Positions 5,940 through 14,417 of a stretch of DNA of 37,031 bases are shown here, piece after piece; positions within the stretch are counted from its first letter, which is position 1; each line of letters opens with the position of its first letter. Position numbers and translations under genes: made by a program. The notes under the pieces are model-generated. The model saw only the letters and a program-made list of their open reading frames with translations. It was not told the origin of the DNA and ran no database searches. Source of the DNA: Cytophagaceae bacterium (GTDB lineage Bacteria; Bacteroidota; Bacteroidia; Cytophagales; UBA9547); the NCBI GenBank assembly GCA_027488865.1, contig JAIYAU010000038.1, positions 1 through 37,031 on the forward strand. Reading direction: 5' to 3'.

Positions 5940-6407
5940 ATGATAAAACTGGATAACATTGATAGGAAGATTTTAGAAATATTACAACTTAATGGAAATA
6001 TTACCAACGCGCAGTTGGCCAAAGAGGTGGGGTTGTCACCTGCGCCTACCTTAGAGCGTGTTAAAAAACTCGAAAATACCGGTTTAATTAAAAGTTACCA
6101 TGCTGCGTTAGATAAGGAAAAGATTGGACTTGGGGTCAATATTTTTGTGTCCGTTACGCTATCTAGCCATAAAATGAACCAAATAATGGCTTTTGTAGAT
6201 AAAATTGATAAGATCGAGGAAGTGGTGGAGTGTCATCACATCACGGGTCAAGGTGATTTTTTGCTTAAGGTATTGGTAAAGGACATCCCTAGCTATCAAA
6301 AGCTAATATTGGACACGCTAAGTCAAATAGAAGAAATAGGCAGTATGCAGTCGATGGTTATACTTTCAACCTTTAAGGAATCTAAAGTAATACCTATTCC
6401 TCATTAA
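5940..6407 (+). CDS. Lrp/AsnC family transcriptional regulator
   Basis: The 155-residue protein has the standard two-part layout: an N-terminal winged helix-turn-helix (LDNIDRKILEILQLNGNITN, then LAKEVGLSPAPTLERVKKLE) and a C-terminal RAM ligand-binding domain from about residue 68, with the usual pattern near VVECHHITGQGDFLLKV. Members bind DNA as dimers or octamers and respond to amino acids or related small molecules. No amino-acid gene is adjacent, so its targets are unknown and may be distant. Length and start agree with the family. Confidence 0.92.
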   Translation: MIKLDNIDRKILEILQLNGNITNAQLAKEVGLSPAPTLERVKKLENTGLIKSYHAALDKEKIGLGVNIFVSVTLSSHKMNQIMAFVDKIDKIEEVVECHHITGQGDFLLKVLVKDIPSYQKLILDTLSQIEEIGSMQSMVILSTFKESKVIPIPH

Positions 6408-6464
6408 ATTAAAAAAATTAATTCTAATCTTAGCTCACTTACTGCTTCAAATACAACTAAGTAA

Positions 6465-9400
6465 ATGAAAATTTATCCTAGTCTTTGGATTGTATTTCAA
6501 TGTTTTACCTGCTTAGTATTTTCAACATCTACTGCCCAAGAAGCTGAAAAATGGACCAACTATACTGTAAATGAGGGGTTGTTGGACAATTATATCGAAT
6601 GTATACACGAAGATCAACTTGGTTTTTTGTGGATAGGAACTTGGAGCGGCATAAGTCGTTTTGACGGTAGGGAATTTTGTCATTACCGTAAAAATATTAA
6701 TGATAGCCTATCGCTGCCCGGCAATAGGATTTATTGTATTTATGAAGACAAGCTAGCACATTTATGGGTGGGTACTGACGAGGGGTTGGCTATTTACTAT
6801 CGTTCAGCAAACAAGTTTAAAAGAATACATACCGTACGCGGCCATGCGATTGTTTCTATCTCCGAAGACAACAAGGGTAATATTTGGGCAGCGGGAGACC
6901 AACATATTTACCAAGTAGATGCGAGGAACAACAAATTGATGTATTATAATACGCTTGTCGGTGCAGATAAAAAGAAGCCAATAGAAATCGGTGCGATTGC
7001 GGTAAGCAAACAAAACGTGTTATGGATAGGTACCTCCTCACAAGGGCTTTTTAAGTTAAAACTAGATAAAAACGAATTATCAAAATATCACGACCCTTCC
7101 AACATACTTGACCAATCACACATTAAGGTGCTTAAAGAAGATCAAGATGGGTCTATTTGGATTGCTACCCTCAACCAAGGTTTATTTAGGTTAGAGGCTG
7201 ATGCTAAAAATGAATTGAAAAATTATAAAACTGACCCCAAAAATAACCTTACCATTGCCGACAATCTGGTGCGTACTATCTACATGGATGGTGGTAAAAA
7301 TCTATGGTTTCTGAACACCAATGGATTTACAAACAAGTTATTTAAGGATCATTTTGAGCGCATAGAAATTAAAAGTGAGTTGATACAATCTAATGACAAG
7401 TTGACTACTCGATGCATGTTAATAGATAGAAATGGCAATGAATGGATAGGCACACATGGCAATGGATTACTTAATAGAAATCGCCAAAAAGAAAAATTTC
7501 ACAATTTTGCGGGTTTAGCCATCAATAAAACGAGTAATAAAATCGCCTCATTTATGGAGCTAGATTCTAACCGAATATTAGTTGGCACCGATGGTGGTGG
7601 ATTATATACTTTTAATCGCAAAGACTATGTATACAAACCTGTTTTGATAAATAAAGCCTATGCTCATGCCATTGTTCTTTGTATACAAGCCACTAATACC
7701 AATATTTTCTTAGCACTATGGAGAAATGGTCTTTTAGCGCTTGACAAAAACACCTTACAAGTGAATAATACACAAACATCAAAGTTGGTATCCAACAAAA
7801 ATGCAGGGAATCTTGATTTAAAATGGATTATAAACAAAGACTCGTTGTTGTGGCTGGCATCTAGTGGCGAAGGAGTATTTACTTACAACATCCATAACGG
7901 GCTATTGACCTCCTTACAAGACATGGTGCCTAATAATTATGATTTACCTAAATGGTGTAATCATATCATGAAAGATCGGAAAAACAGAACTTGGATTTCT
8001 ACCGATAAAGGGCTTTTTCTGCTTAAAAACAACCAACTTATAAAGTTCAAATCAACTGAAAATAGTCTAAACGCTATTAATTCCAACTTGATCACTTGTA
8101 CTTATGAAGATAGTAAAGGCAGCATTTGGGTTTTAACAGACGAAGGTTTACAACAATTTATTGAAAATGGCCTTGGTTTTTCCAATGTCACCCAACCACC
8201 TTTGCAAGGCCAGCAATTAAAAGCTATCGTAGAAGATCGAGGGGGAAATCTTTGGATATCTTCTAACAATGGACTTGTTTGTTATAACACACTTCATAAC
8301 ACCACCAAGCTGTATACCACGGGGAATGGCTTACCAGGAAATTTCTTCTGTTCGAATGCAGCATTACAAACACGTGATGGGTATTTGCTTTTTGGTGGAC
8401 TTAATGGGTTCACTTATTTTCATCCTGATAGCCTCAACACAAACCACAAGGTAGATAAATCGATATTTACTGATGTACAATTAAATTTCGTTTCTCAAAC
8501 GGGTAGTTTGATACAAGGACAAAATCAATCAAAAGTTTCCAATACCATGACTTTGCCTTATTCTAATCAAATCCTCACCTTTAAGTTTACCTCCATCGAT
8601 CTTTGCAATGTGCAAAATATACGTTACGCATATCAGCTTACCAACCAAGACACTAACTGGGTAGAAATCGGTAGCCAGAACTATATATCATTCACCAATT
8701 TAGCACCAGGCAAATATGAATTAAAGGTCTTAGCTAAAAATCTTGATGGTACTACCTCCAGCCCAAGCGAAAGTTATTTTATTGAAATTTTACCACCATG
8801 GTACCTAAGTACATGGGCGTATTTGTTTTATGGCGTTATATTCTTAATGATTTTATACATCATTTATTATGTACTTACGCTAAGATTGCGCACTAAAAAT
8901 AAGTTGATTTTGCAACGTTTTGAACATAGCAAAAAGCTTGAACTATATAAATCAAAAATAGATTTTTTTACTTCAGTTTCACACGACATCCGCACCCCGC
9001 TAACCTTAATAATGGCACCGTTGGAATTATTAAGAACCATGATACTTGATAACAAAGAAGCCATAAAAATGCTGAATGTGATGGATAAAAATGCACAAAG
9101 TTTGTTAACCCTCACCAATGAACTTCTCGCCTTTAAAAATTTAGAATCTGGTGAGCGCAAGTTACATTTAGAGCAAATTGACTTGAGTGAATTGGTGCAA
9201 ACAGCAGTAGCATGTTTTGTAACTGAGGCTCAAATAAAAAATATAGCCCTCCAAGTTTCAATAGAGCCATGTGGCGCGATGTTAGATAAACATTTAATAA
9301 ACAAAGTGCTGAATAATCTTTTAGTGAATGCATTTAAATTTACTCCAGCTCATGGGAGCATACAGGTTAATTTACAGCGTCTGAATAATGAAATTTCTAT

Positions 9401-9614
9401 TTCCATTTTTAATAGTGGCTCTGCTATTTCAAAAGAGGTGCAATCAAAAATTTTCGATCCATTTTACACCACCAATAATGAAGCTGGGTTTGGTCTTGGT
9501 TTGGCCATTGTCAAAGAGATTGTTACCCTTCATAAAGGAAAAATAAAAATTATCAACCAAGATAATGGAGTAACGTTTACCCTCCTATTACCCAAAAAAA
9601 TGTTAACTAAATAA
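6465..9614 (+). CDS. Sensor histidine kinase with Reg_prop/Y_Y_Y periplasmic domains
   Basis: The 1049-residue protein starts with a signal peptide and a long run of two-component regulator propeller repeats (for example GFLWIGTWSGISRFDG and HLWVGTDEGLAIYY), covering about residues 30-690. A Y_Y_Y domain (about 697-775), one membrane helix (about 780-806), an H-box with SHDIRTPL (His840), an N-box (NKVLNNLLVNAFKFTP) and a G-box (GFGLGLAIVK) follow. This is the sensor half of hybrid two-component systems that in Bacteroidota usually sense polysaccharide fragments in the periplasm. It ends right after the ATPase domain; the receiver and AraC domains are encoded by the next gene, 23 bases downstream, so signal transfer should be intermolecular. 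The likely target is the alginate-lyase gene convergent to this pair, by position only. Confidence 0.93.
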   Translation: MKIYPSLWIVFQCFTCLVFSTSTAQEAEKWTNYTVNEGLLDNYIECIHEDQLGFLWIGTWSGISRFDGREFCHYRKNINDSLSLPGNRIYCIYEDKLAHLWVGTDEGLAIYYRSANKFKRIHTVRGHAIVSISEDNKGNIWAAGDQHIYQVDARNNKLMYYNTLVGADKKKPIEIGAIAVSKQNVLWIGTSSQGLFKLKLDKNELSKYHDPSNILDQSHIKVLKEDQDGSIWIATLNQGLFRLEADAKNELKNYKTDPKNNLTIADNLVRTIYMDGGKNLWFLNTNGFTNKLFKDHFERIEIKSELIQSNDKLTTRCMLIDRNGNEWIGTHGNGLLNRNRQKEKFHNFAGLAINKTSNKIASFMELDSNRILVGTDGGGLYTFNRKDYVYKPVLINKAYAHAIVLCIQATNTNIFLALWRNGLLALDKNTLQVNNTQTSKLVSNKNAGNLDLKWIINKDSLLWLASSGEGVFTYNIHNGLLTSLQDMVPNNYDLPKWCNHIMKDRKNRTWISTDKGLFLLKNNQLIKFKSTENSLNAINSNLITCTYEDSKGSIWVLTDEGLQQFIENGLGFSNVTQPPLQGQQLKAIVEDRGGNLWISSNNGLVCYNTLHNTTKLYTTGNGLPGNFFCSNAALQTRDGYLLFGGLNGFTYFHPDSLNTNHKVDKSIFTDVQLNFVSQTGSLIQGQNQSKVSNTMTLPYSNQILTFKFTSIDLCNVQNIRYAYQLTNQDTNWVEIGSQNYISFTNLAPGKYELKVLAKNLDGTTSSPSESYFIEILPPWYLSTWAYLFYGVIFLMILYIIYYVLTLRLRTKNKLILQRFEHSKKLELYKSKIDFFTSVSHDIRTPLTLIMAPLELLRTMILDNKEAIKMLNVMDKNAQSLLTLTNELLAFKNLESGERKLHLEQIDLSELVQTAVACFVTEAQIKNIALQVSIEPCGAMLDKHLINKVLNNLLVNAFKFTPAHGSIQVNLQRLNNEISISIFNSGSAISKEVQSKIFDPFYTTNNEAGFGLGLAIVKEIVTLHKGKIKIINQDNGVTFTLLLPKKMLTK

Positions 9615-9637
9615 ACGCCCCTTTCTAGGTCGAGCAT

Positions 9638-10405
9638 ATGAATGAGGAAAAAGAATTTTCGATTTTAATAATTGAGGATAACATTGACATGTTAGACCTC
9701 ATTAACTCTTTTTTACAACCCACTTATGAAACATATTTAGCACAAAATGGAAAAATTGGTTTAGAAATAGCCAAGGAAGAAATACCTGATATAATACTAA
9801 CCGACGTGGCCATGCCAGAGATAGATGGTTTGGGATTTTGTAAGCAGCTAAGAAATACTTTTGAAACGGCTCACATTCCTGTGATAATGATTACTGCCAA
9901 GGCCATGGAAGAAGATCAATTAAGGGGTTATGAAAGCGGTGCAACTGATTATATTCTTAAACCTTTTAATGTTGCCATCTTGCAACTAAAAATAAAGAAT
10001 ATATTAGATGGTGTAAAACGATTAAGGAATCGGTTTTCAATTGAGCACAATAATGTGGAAGAGGTTACAACTAATTCTTTTGATACAGAGCTCATGAAAA
10101 AAGTTGTTAATTTTATTGAAAAGAACTATCAAGAATCAAACTTAAGTATTGATGAAATGGCGCATGAGTTAGGCTTGAGCAAATCTACCTTGTATCGAAA
10201 ACTTAAGGCCATTACTGGCAACTCCGCCATGGACCTACTCCAAATATATAGACTTCAAAAAGCGCACAGCCTGTTGTTGAAGTCAGATTTAAACGTTTCA
10301 GAAATTGCGTACGCCGTTGGTTATACCGACCCAGGTTATTTTGGCACAAGATTTAAAGAATATTACCAAGTGGCACCCTCATCTTTAACAAAAAAGGGAT
10401 TGTGA
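9638..10405 (+). CDS. Response regulator, receiver plus AraC-type DNA-binding domain
   Basis: Residues 8-125 form a receiver domain with acidic pair Glu13/Asp14, phosphoacceptor Asp56 (ILTDVAMP), Thr86 and Lys108 (ILKPF). Residues 150-252 form an AraC double helix-turn-helix (LSIDEMAHELGLSKSTLYRK and LNVSEIAYAVGYTDPGYFG). In fused hybrid two-component proteins exactly these two domains follow the kinase. Here they are a separate 255-residue protein beginning 23 bases after the kinase stop, with its own ATG, so the pair is almost certainly cotranscribed. His840 of the kinase is the expected phosphate donor. Confidence 0.94.
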   Translation: MNEEKEFSILIIEDNIDMLDLINSFLQPTYETYLAQNGKIGLEIAKEEIPDIILTDVAMPEIDGLGFCKQLRNTFETAHIPVIMITAKAMEEDQLRGYESGATDYILKPFNVAILQLKIKNILDGVKRLRNRFSIEHNNVEEVTTNSFDTELMKKVVNFIEKNYQESNLSIDEMAHELGLSKSTLYRKLKAITGNSAMDLLQIYRLQKAHSLLLKSDLNVSEIAYAVGYTDPGYFGTRFKEYYQVAPSSLTKKGL

Positions 10406-10463
10406 AAAATAGAAAAGGGTTTATTGGGTGATCAATTTTTTGCTTAAATGATATAATAAAAAA

Positions 10464-10495
10464 ATCACCCTTTGTGCCATAAGCACAAGGGTGAT
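10464..10495 (-). terminator. Hairpin terminator for the alginate-lyase gene
   Basis: ATCACCCTT and GTGC (with one bulged T) pair with GCAC and AAGGGTGAT around a CATAA loop. On the minus strand the stem is followed by seven T residues, so it fits a terminator about 140 bases after the minus-strand lyase gene. Confidence 0.65.
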
Positions 10496-10576
10496 AACAA
10501 CTCAAATAAAATTGAATTTACACCTATTCAAATTTGCTGCAACTAGAAATTGGTTCGTTTAATTGCTACTTTTTTT

Positions 10577-10613
10577 AATACCTGCCAGGGTGTATCATTT
10601 CCTGACAGGTATT
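10577..10613. other. Second strong hairpin between convergent genes
   Basis: AATACCTG pairs with CAGGTATT, then one C/A mismatch, then CAGG/CCTG around an 11-base loop. It starts 22 bases past the lyase stop on the minus strand. Neither strand has a clear T-run immediately after, so an mRNA 3'-end stabiliser is as likely as a terminator. Confidence 0.5.
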
Positions 10614-10634
10614 TTGTAAGTGGGTAATTAGGGT

Positions 10635-12860
10635 TTAGTTATTCCTTAGTATTTTGAAAGTTTTAGTGTCACCCAACAAATTGCTTACTCTTACTAAATA
10701 AAAACCAGTGGGATAATCAATACCAAAAGTTTTGTGATCTGCTACATTGAATTTTTCTATTTCTTTACCTAGTTGATCTATAACAGTAACGACAACATCC
10801 TCACTCACGTCGATATTAAAGATAGAATTGGATGGATTTGGATATAGAATAATATCAGCTAAACTATTGTTAGTTAAATCTTTATTTAAATTTCCATTAT
10901 TAACATTAAGTGGTGAAATTAAATCTTCCAGTACTGCGGTGCCGAACAAGGAAGGGTTTTGCCAGGCATCGTCAGTGGTGGCATTCCAACTTAATTTACC
11001 GTCTCTTTGTCCTCCATTATCATCGTCATTGGCATGAAGGTCAAACCCAACCAGCTGGCCAACTGTTGGAGTGCCTTGTAAGGTGGACCATGGAATTCTT
11101 GCCTCAAAAACATATCCACCAGTTTTAGCCACCATCGAATAACTGATGTTGGTAGTTGATCGACCTGCCGGGGTAGTAGTAATAGCTGCGCCATCGTTCC
11201 ATCCGAAAGTATAGAGGAAATCATTAGCACCGTAAGTGGCTGCTTTGTTATTATTAATATCAAGGTGAAGCTCTAGTGCATCGTCAAAATAAATTTCTGG
11301 GCTATCGTTCACTTTAAGTTCATCATTGATATCTGCCAAAATATAGAGATACGTGTTGTCCCATAAGGCTTTAAATGTACCTGATAAATCCGCCGCATTG
11401 GTCACTGTACCTAATACCAAATTTGTTAATGATTGACTGTTTCCATTTGATTGCCATACATCATCAATGGTGCCATCTACAGTAGGAGTTGTTATAGTTT
11501 TTGGTATTTTAAATAATTTCATAATTCCTACGGTAATACTCGCTTTGGGACCTTCACATCCATTTAATGTTTGAGAAACATAGTAGGTAGAAGTGCCTGC
11601 TGTAGTAGTTGCTGGTGTAGGAGCAGTTGAAGAAGCCGTACCACTTATAGTGCTATACCATTTAAGATCAGTACCTGTTGCTGTCAGCTGGTTGGCCACA
11701 TCTCCTATGGCATAATTAACAGGACTTGTTACCACAGGTGCAGGAGTTGTACATGAGTTGGTCACGTAGCCGTCTAAGTTATGCGTTAATGTTTCAAAAA
11801 AGATGTTCCAGTCAGATTGCCCATTGGCACGTACCCTTGTTGTAATGAGTGAATTGGTATACGGCAAGCTAAGTCCCTTTCTATTGTGATAATGGTTATA
11901 ACCAACTTCCCAAGTGGCAAATAAACTTGCTGTGGTAGCATTATTAGCACAAGTTCCTTGCATTTGTCCAGTAAGTATTTGGTTGGCCATCAATTCCAAA
12001 GTGGCAACGTATCTTTGTTCGTTTTCAGTGTATAAGTCTACTCCTTGGTTCCAAGCTACCTCTGTAGCATGAAGTGCCGAGGCCATGGCATATTGTGCAT
12101 GGTGGCCGTTATCCCTGCACGTTTCTTGTGTGAGACCATTTACCCAAGCAGTAGGGTTAAACCAGTTTGCGTTGTCAGTACGTGTTCCATCGGTGGTAAC
12201 GTAAAAGTAATTTAAATTACGCGCCCTTAGTCGCTGTATACCTAGGTTAAATTCTGTTTCGTCTTCACAAAAAACTGCGATATTCATCATCGCATCTATT
12301 TGGGTAAGATCCACATTGCCGTTCCAGGTGCTCATGGTGTTTAATACAGGATAAAAAGCCGTTTTAAACATATTTTGTACCCTTGCCATATCCGCAGGAG
12401 CCCATCCACTATAACCCCGCATAATTTCTGCTGCTGGCCCTAACAACGCACCTATCCAGCCCCCTTGTAGTTGATTTTGCCCAACGAGTGGGGTGTATCC
12501 TGTAAAAGTATTTCCCCAAACATTAAGCACATCAATAGCATTTTGTGCATAGGTCGCGTTACCCGTGTAGTACCATGCCAAGGCATTTGCATAAGCCTTT
12601 CTGGCATCTGCCTTTTGTCCATTTTCGTCGGTTGGTGCCGTAGTTCTGTTGTTGGCAGTGGCGATGGTTACCATTTGATTAAAAATTCCACGCCATGGTT
12701 GCTCGTTGGCGGTGATTTTTGCTTTTACAAAATCAAGTTCTGCTTGGTTGTGTGTTCCACCTGGATGTACAAACGTTCGTTGACCAAAGCTTGCAAAGGT
12801 TATAGAAATACCCATAACCAACAGGCATTTATTGAAGTAGTTTTTGAGAGACTTTAACAT
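10635..12860 (-). CDS. Secreted alginate-lyase-family polysaccharide lyase with CBM9-like and T9SS sorting domains
   Basis: The 741-residue protein has a signal peptide (ending SFGQ), then an alpha-helical alginate-lyase-type domain at about residues 45-340, with NALAWYYTGN, LTQIDAMMNIAVFCED and the histidine motif RDNGHHAQYAM. An Ig-like segment (about 370-450) leads to a CBM9-like module (IPKTITTPTVDGTIDDVW onward, about 455-650). The end (from about 667) is a type A T9SS sorting domain: ILYPNPSNSIFNIDV, then a final GFYLVRVSN and basic tail. It should cleave a uronic-acid polysaccharide at the cell surface or outside; alginate itself is not proven. It is convergent with the sensor/regulator pair, and no SusC/SusD genes lie nearby. 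Confidence 0.88.
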   Translation of the reverse strand: MLKSLKNYFNKCLLVMGISITFASFGQRTFVHPGGTHNQAELDFVKAKITANEQPWRGIFNQMVTIATANNRTTAPTDENGQKADARKAYANALAWYYTGNATYAQNAIDVLNVWGNTFTGYTPLVGQNQLQGGWIGALLGPAAEIMRGYSGWAPADMARVQNMFKTAFYPVLNTMSTWNGNVDLTQIDAMMNIAVFCEDETEFNLGIQRLRARNLNYFYVTTDGTRTDNANWFNPTAWVNGLTQETCRDNGHHAQYAMASALHATEVAWNQGVDLYTENEQRYVATLELMANQILTGQMQGTCANNATTASLFATWEVGYNHYHNRKGLSLPYTNSLITTRVRANGQSDWNIFFETLTHNLDGYVTNSCTTPAPVVTSPVNYAIGDVANQLTATGTDLKWYSTISGTASSTAPTPATTTAGTSTYYVSQTLNGCEGPKASITVGIMKLFKIPKTITTPTVDGTIDDVWQSNGNSQSLTNLVLGTVTNAADLSGTFKALWDNTYLYILADINDELKVNDSPEIYFDDALELHLDINNNKAATYGANDFLYTFGWNDGAAITTTPAGRSTTNISYSMVAKTGGYVFEARIPWSTLQGTPTVGQLVGFDLHANDDDNGGQRDGKLSWNATTDDAWQNPSLFGTAVLEDLISPLNVNNGNLNKDLTNNSLADIILYPNPSNSIFNIDVSEDVVVTVIDQLGKEIEKFNVADHKTFGIDYPTGFYLVRVSNLLGDTKTFKILRNN

Positions 12861-13327
12861 AATTATTTATTCTAGATTGATGAAGATCTTGAATGCTATT
12901 ACTTTAAACAAGAGCGTTTAAAATTCACAAACATTTATGATATCAAAGTTACTAGATGCATAATTGATGTAGTTTTGATATTAATTCATTTTATCTAGGT
13001 TTTAATTCAATACCAAAAATAGAGCAGAAATAATAAGGCATAGGTAAGAATAGAGGATGTATTTGTACCAAATCAGGTTATAATTGAGTTAAACCAGAGA
13101 GTACCAACAAAAATGTTTAAACGGCAATTTTCTACTCAACTCCAATAGGACAATAGTAGTCTAGCTGTTATCTTTGAAAGCTTGATCATTTAAATTATGT
13201 AGATAAGGATTTTGTCGTCTACCTAAAGTATCTGGTTAATGGTAGGATATTTTTGGCAATATAAAATTTATAGTAAGTACAATTTTATTTAAAATCATCC
13301 TTTTTTGGGTTTAAGAAATTATAAAAA
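12861..13327. other. Divergent intergenic region with an 8-bp inverted repeat
   Basis: This 467-base region separates the minus-strand lyase gene from the plus-strand anmK and must hold both promoters. ATATCAAA (12940-12947) and TTTGATAT (12974-12981) form an inverted repeat with a 26-base spacer, about 80-120 bases upstream of the lyase start. That position would suit an operator, for example for the REC-AraC regulator. No other gene, RNA or strong promoter is visible. Confidence 0.4.
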
Positions 13328-14389
13328 ATGAAAATAATTGGTGTAATGTCCGGCACTTCCCTTGATGGAGTCGATTTAGCCTATTGCGAATTTTTTCAGC
13401 AAAACGACCAATGGCAATACGTGATTCATCAGGCATATACCTACACCTACTCTAAGGATTGGGAAACACGACTTAAAAACTTGTCAAAAGGATCAGCTTA
13501 TGAGTTTGAAAAGACCAACCACGAGTACGGAAGATTATTGGGTAGTTTTATTAATGAATTCGTTGAAAGCAATAAAATTCAGCCAAATTATATTGCTAGT
13601 CATGGTCATACGATTTTTCATCAGCCTCAGTTAGGATTTACCAGTCAAATTGGCTCAGGTGCGGATATTTACGCTATTACCAATATTCCGGTTATATGCG
13701 ATTTTCGGTCTGTAGATGTAGCCTTGGGTGGCCAAGGAGCGCCATTAGTGCCACTCGGAGATCAGTTGCTTTTTGGTGAATATCAATTTTGCTTAAATAT
13801 GGGCGGTATTGCCAATGTAACCATAAATGCGAAATCAAAAATTGAAGCCTTTGATATAGCTGCGGCTAATATTGTACTGAATAATTTAGCTAATCAAATT
13901 GGTTATGCCTATGACGATGATGGCTTATTGTCGAAAGCTGGCCATTTTAATACAAATTTATTTGATGAGCTCAATTTAGTTGAATATTATGCTTTAACCC
14001 CGCCAAAGTCTCTCGGAAGAGAATGGGTGGATGCTGTCGTGTTTCCAATACTACACAATTTTGATATTCCAATTGAGGACAAATTGCATACCTATGTTAT
14101 GCATTTATGTATGCAAATATCAAAGGCAATAATGCCAAGCATTACGGACGGCTCAAAAATGCTTGTAACAGGTGGAGGTGCCCATAATTCCTTTTTGATT
14201 TCTAAACTTAAAGATTGTACCACTGTGGAGGTAGTAGTTCCAGATAAAGAAACAGTTGACTTTAAAGAGGCACTTATATTTGCATTTTTAGGAATGTTAC
14301 GTATTAATGGCCAATTTAATAGCCTTGCTTCAGTAACAGGTGCATCAAATAATGCGATAGGTGGTGCTGTGTATGGAATAATGCCCTAG
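13328..14389 (+). CDS. anmK: Anhydro-N-acetylmuramic acid kinase
   Basis: The 353-residue protein has the AnmK signature throughout: the ATP-binding start IGVMSGTSLDGVDLAYCEF, then SHGHTIFHQP, ICDFRSVDVALGGQGAPLVP, the NMGGIANVT loop, GGGAHN and a C-terminal FKEALIFAFLG. AnmK phosphorylates and opens 1,6-anhydroMurNAc to MurNAc-6-phosphate in the cytosol, which recycles cell-wall fragments. Length fits the family. No other recycling genes are adjacent. The stop codon lies inside a hairpin. Confidence 0.96.
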   Translation: MKIIGVMSGTSLDGVDLAYCEFFQQNDQWQYVIHQAYTYTYSKDWETRLKNLSKGSAYEFEKTNHEYGRLLGSFINEFVESNKIQPNYIASHGHTIFHQPQLGFTSQIGSGADIYAITNIPVICDFRSVDVALGGQGAPLVPLGDQLLFGEYQFCLNMGGIANVTINAKSKIEAFDIAAANIVLNNLANQIGYAYDDDGLLSKAGHFNTNLFDELNLVEYYALTPPKSLGREWVDAVVFPILHNFDIPIEDKLHTYVMHLCMQISKAIMPSITDGSKMLVTGGGAHNSFLISKLKDCTTVEVVVPDKETVDFKEALIFAFLGMLRINGQFNSLASVTGASNNAIGGAVYGIMP

Positions 14390-14410
14390 ATATATTTTAT
14401 CTAAGGCATT
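14380..14410 (+). terminator. Hairpin overlapping the anmK stop codon
   Basis: AATGCC and TAGAT (the TAG is the stop codon) pair with ATCTA and GGCATT, with one mismatch, around a 7-base loop. A moderately T-rich stretch follows on the plus strand. It lies between convergent genes and may serve both. Confidence 0.5.
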
Positions 14411-14417
14411 ATTAAAA

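Noticed and set aside
12471-12857. Plus-strand open frame of 128 codons
   Set aside because: It is antisense to the well-supported alginate-lyase-family gene and has no recognisable protein pattern.
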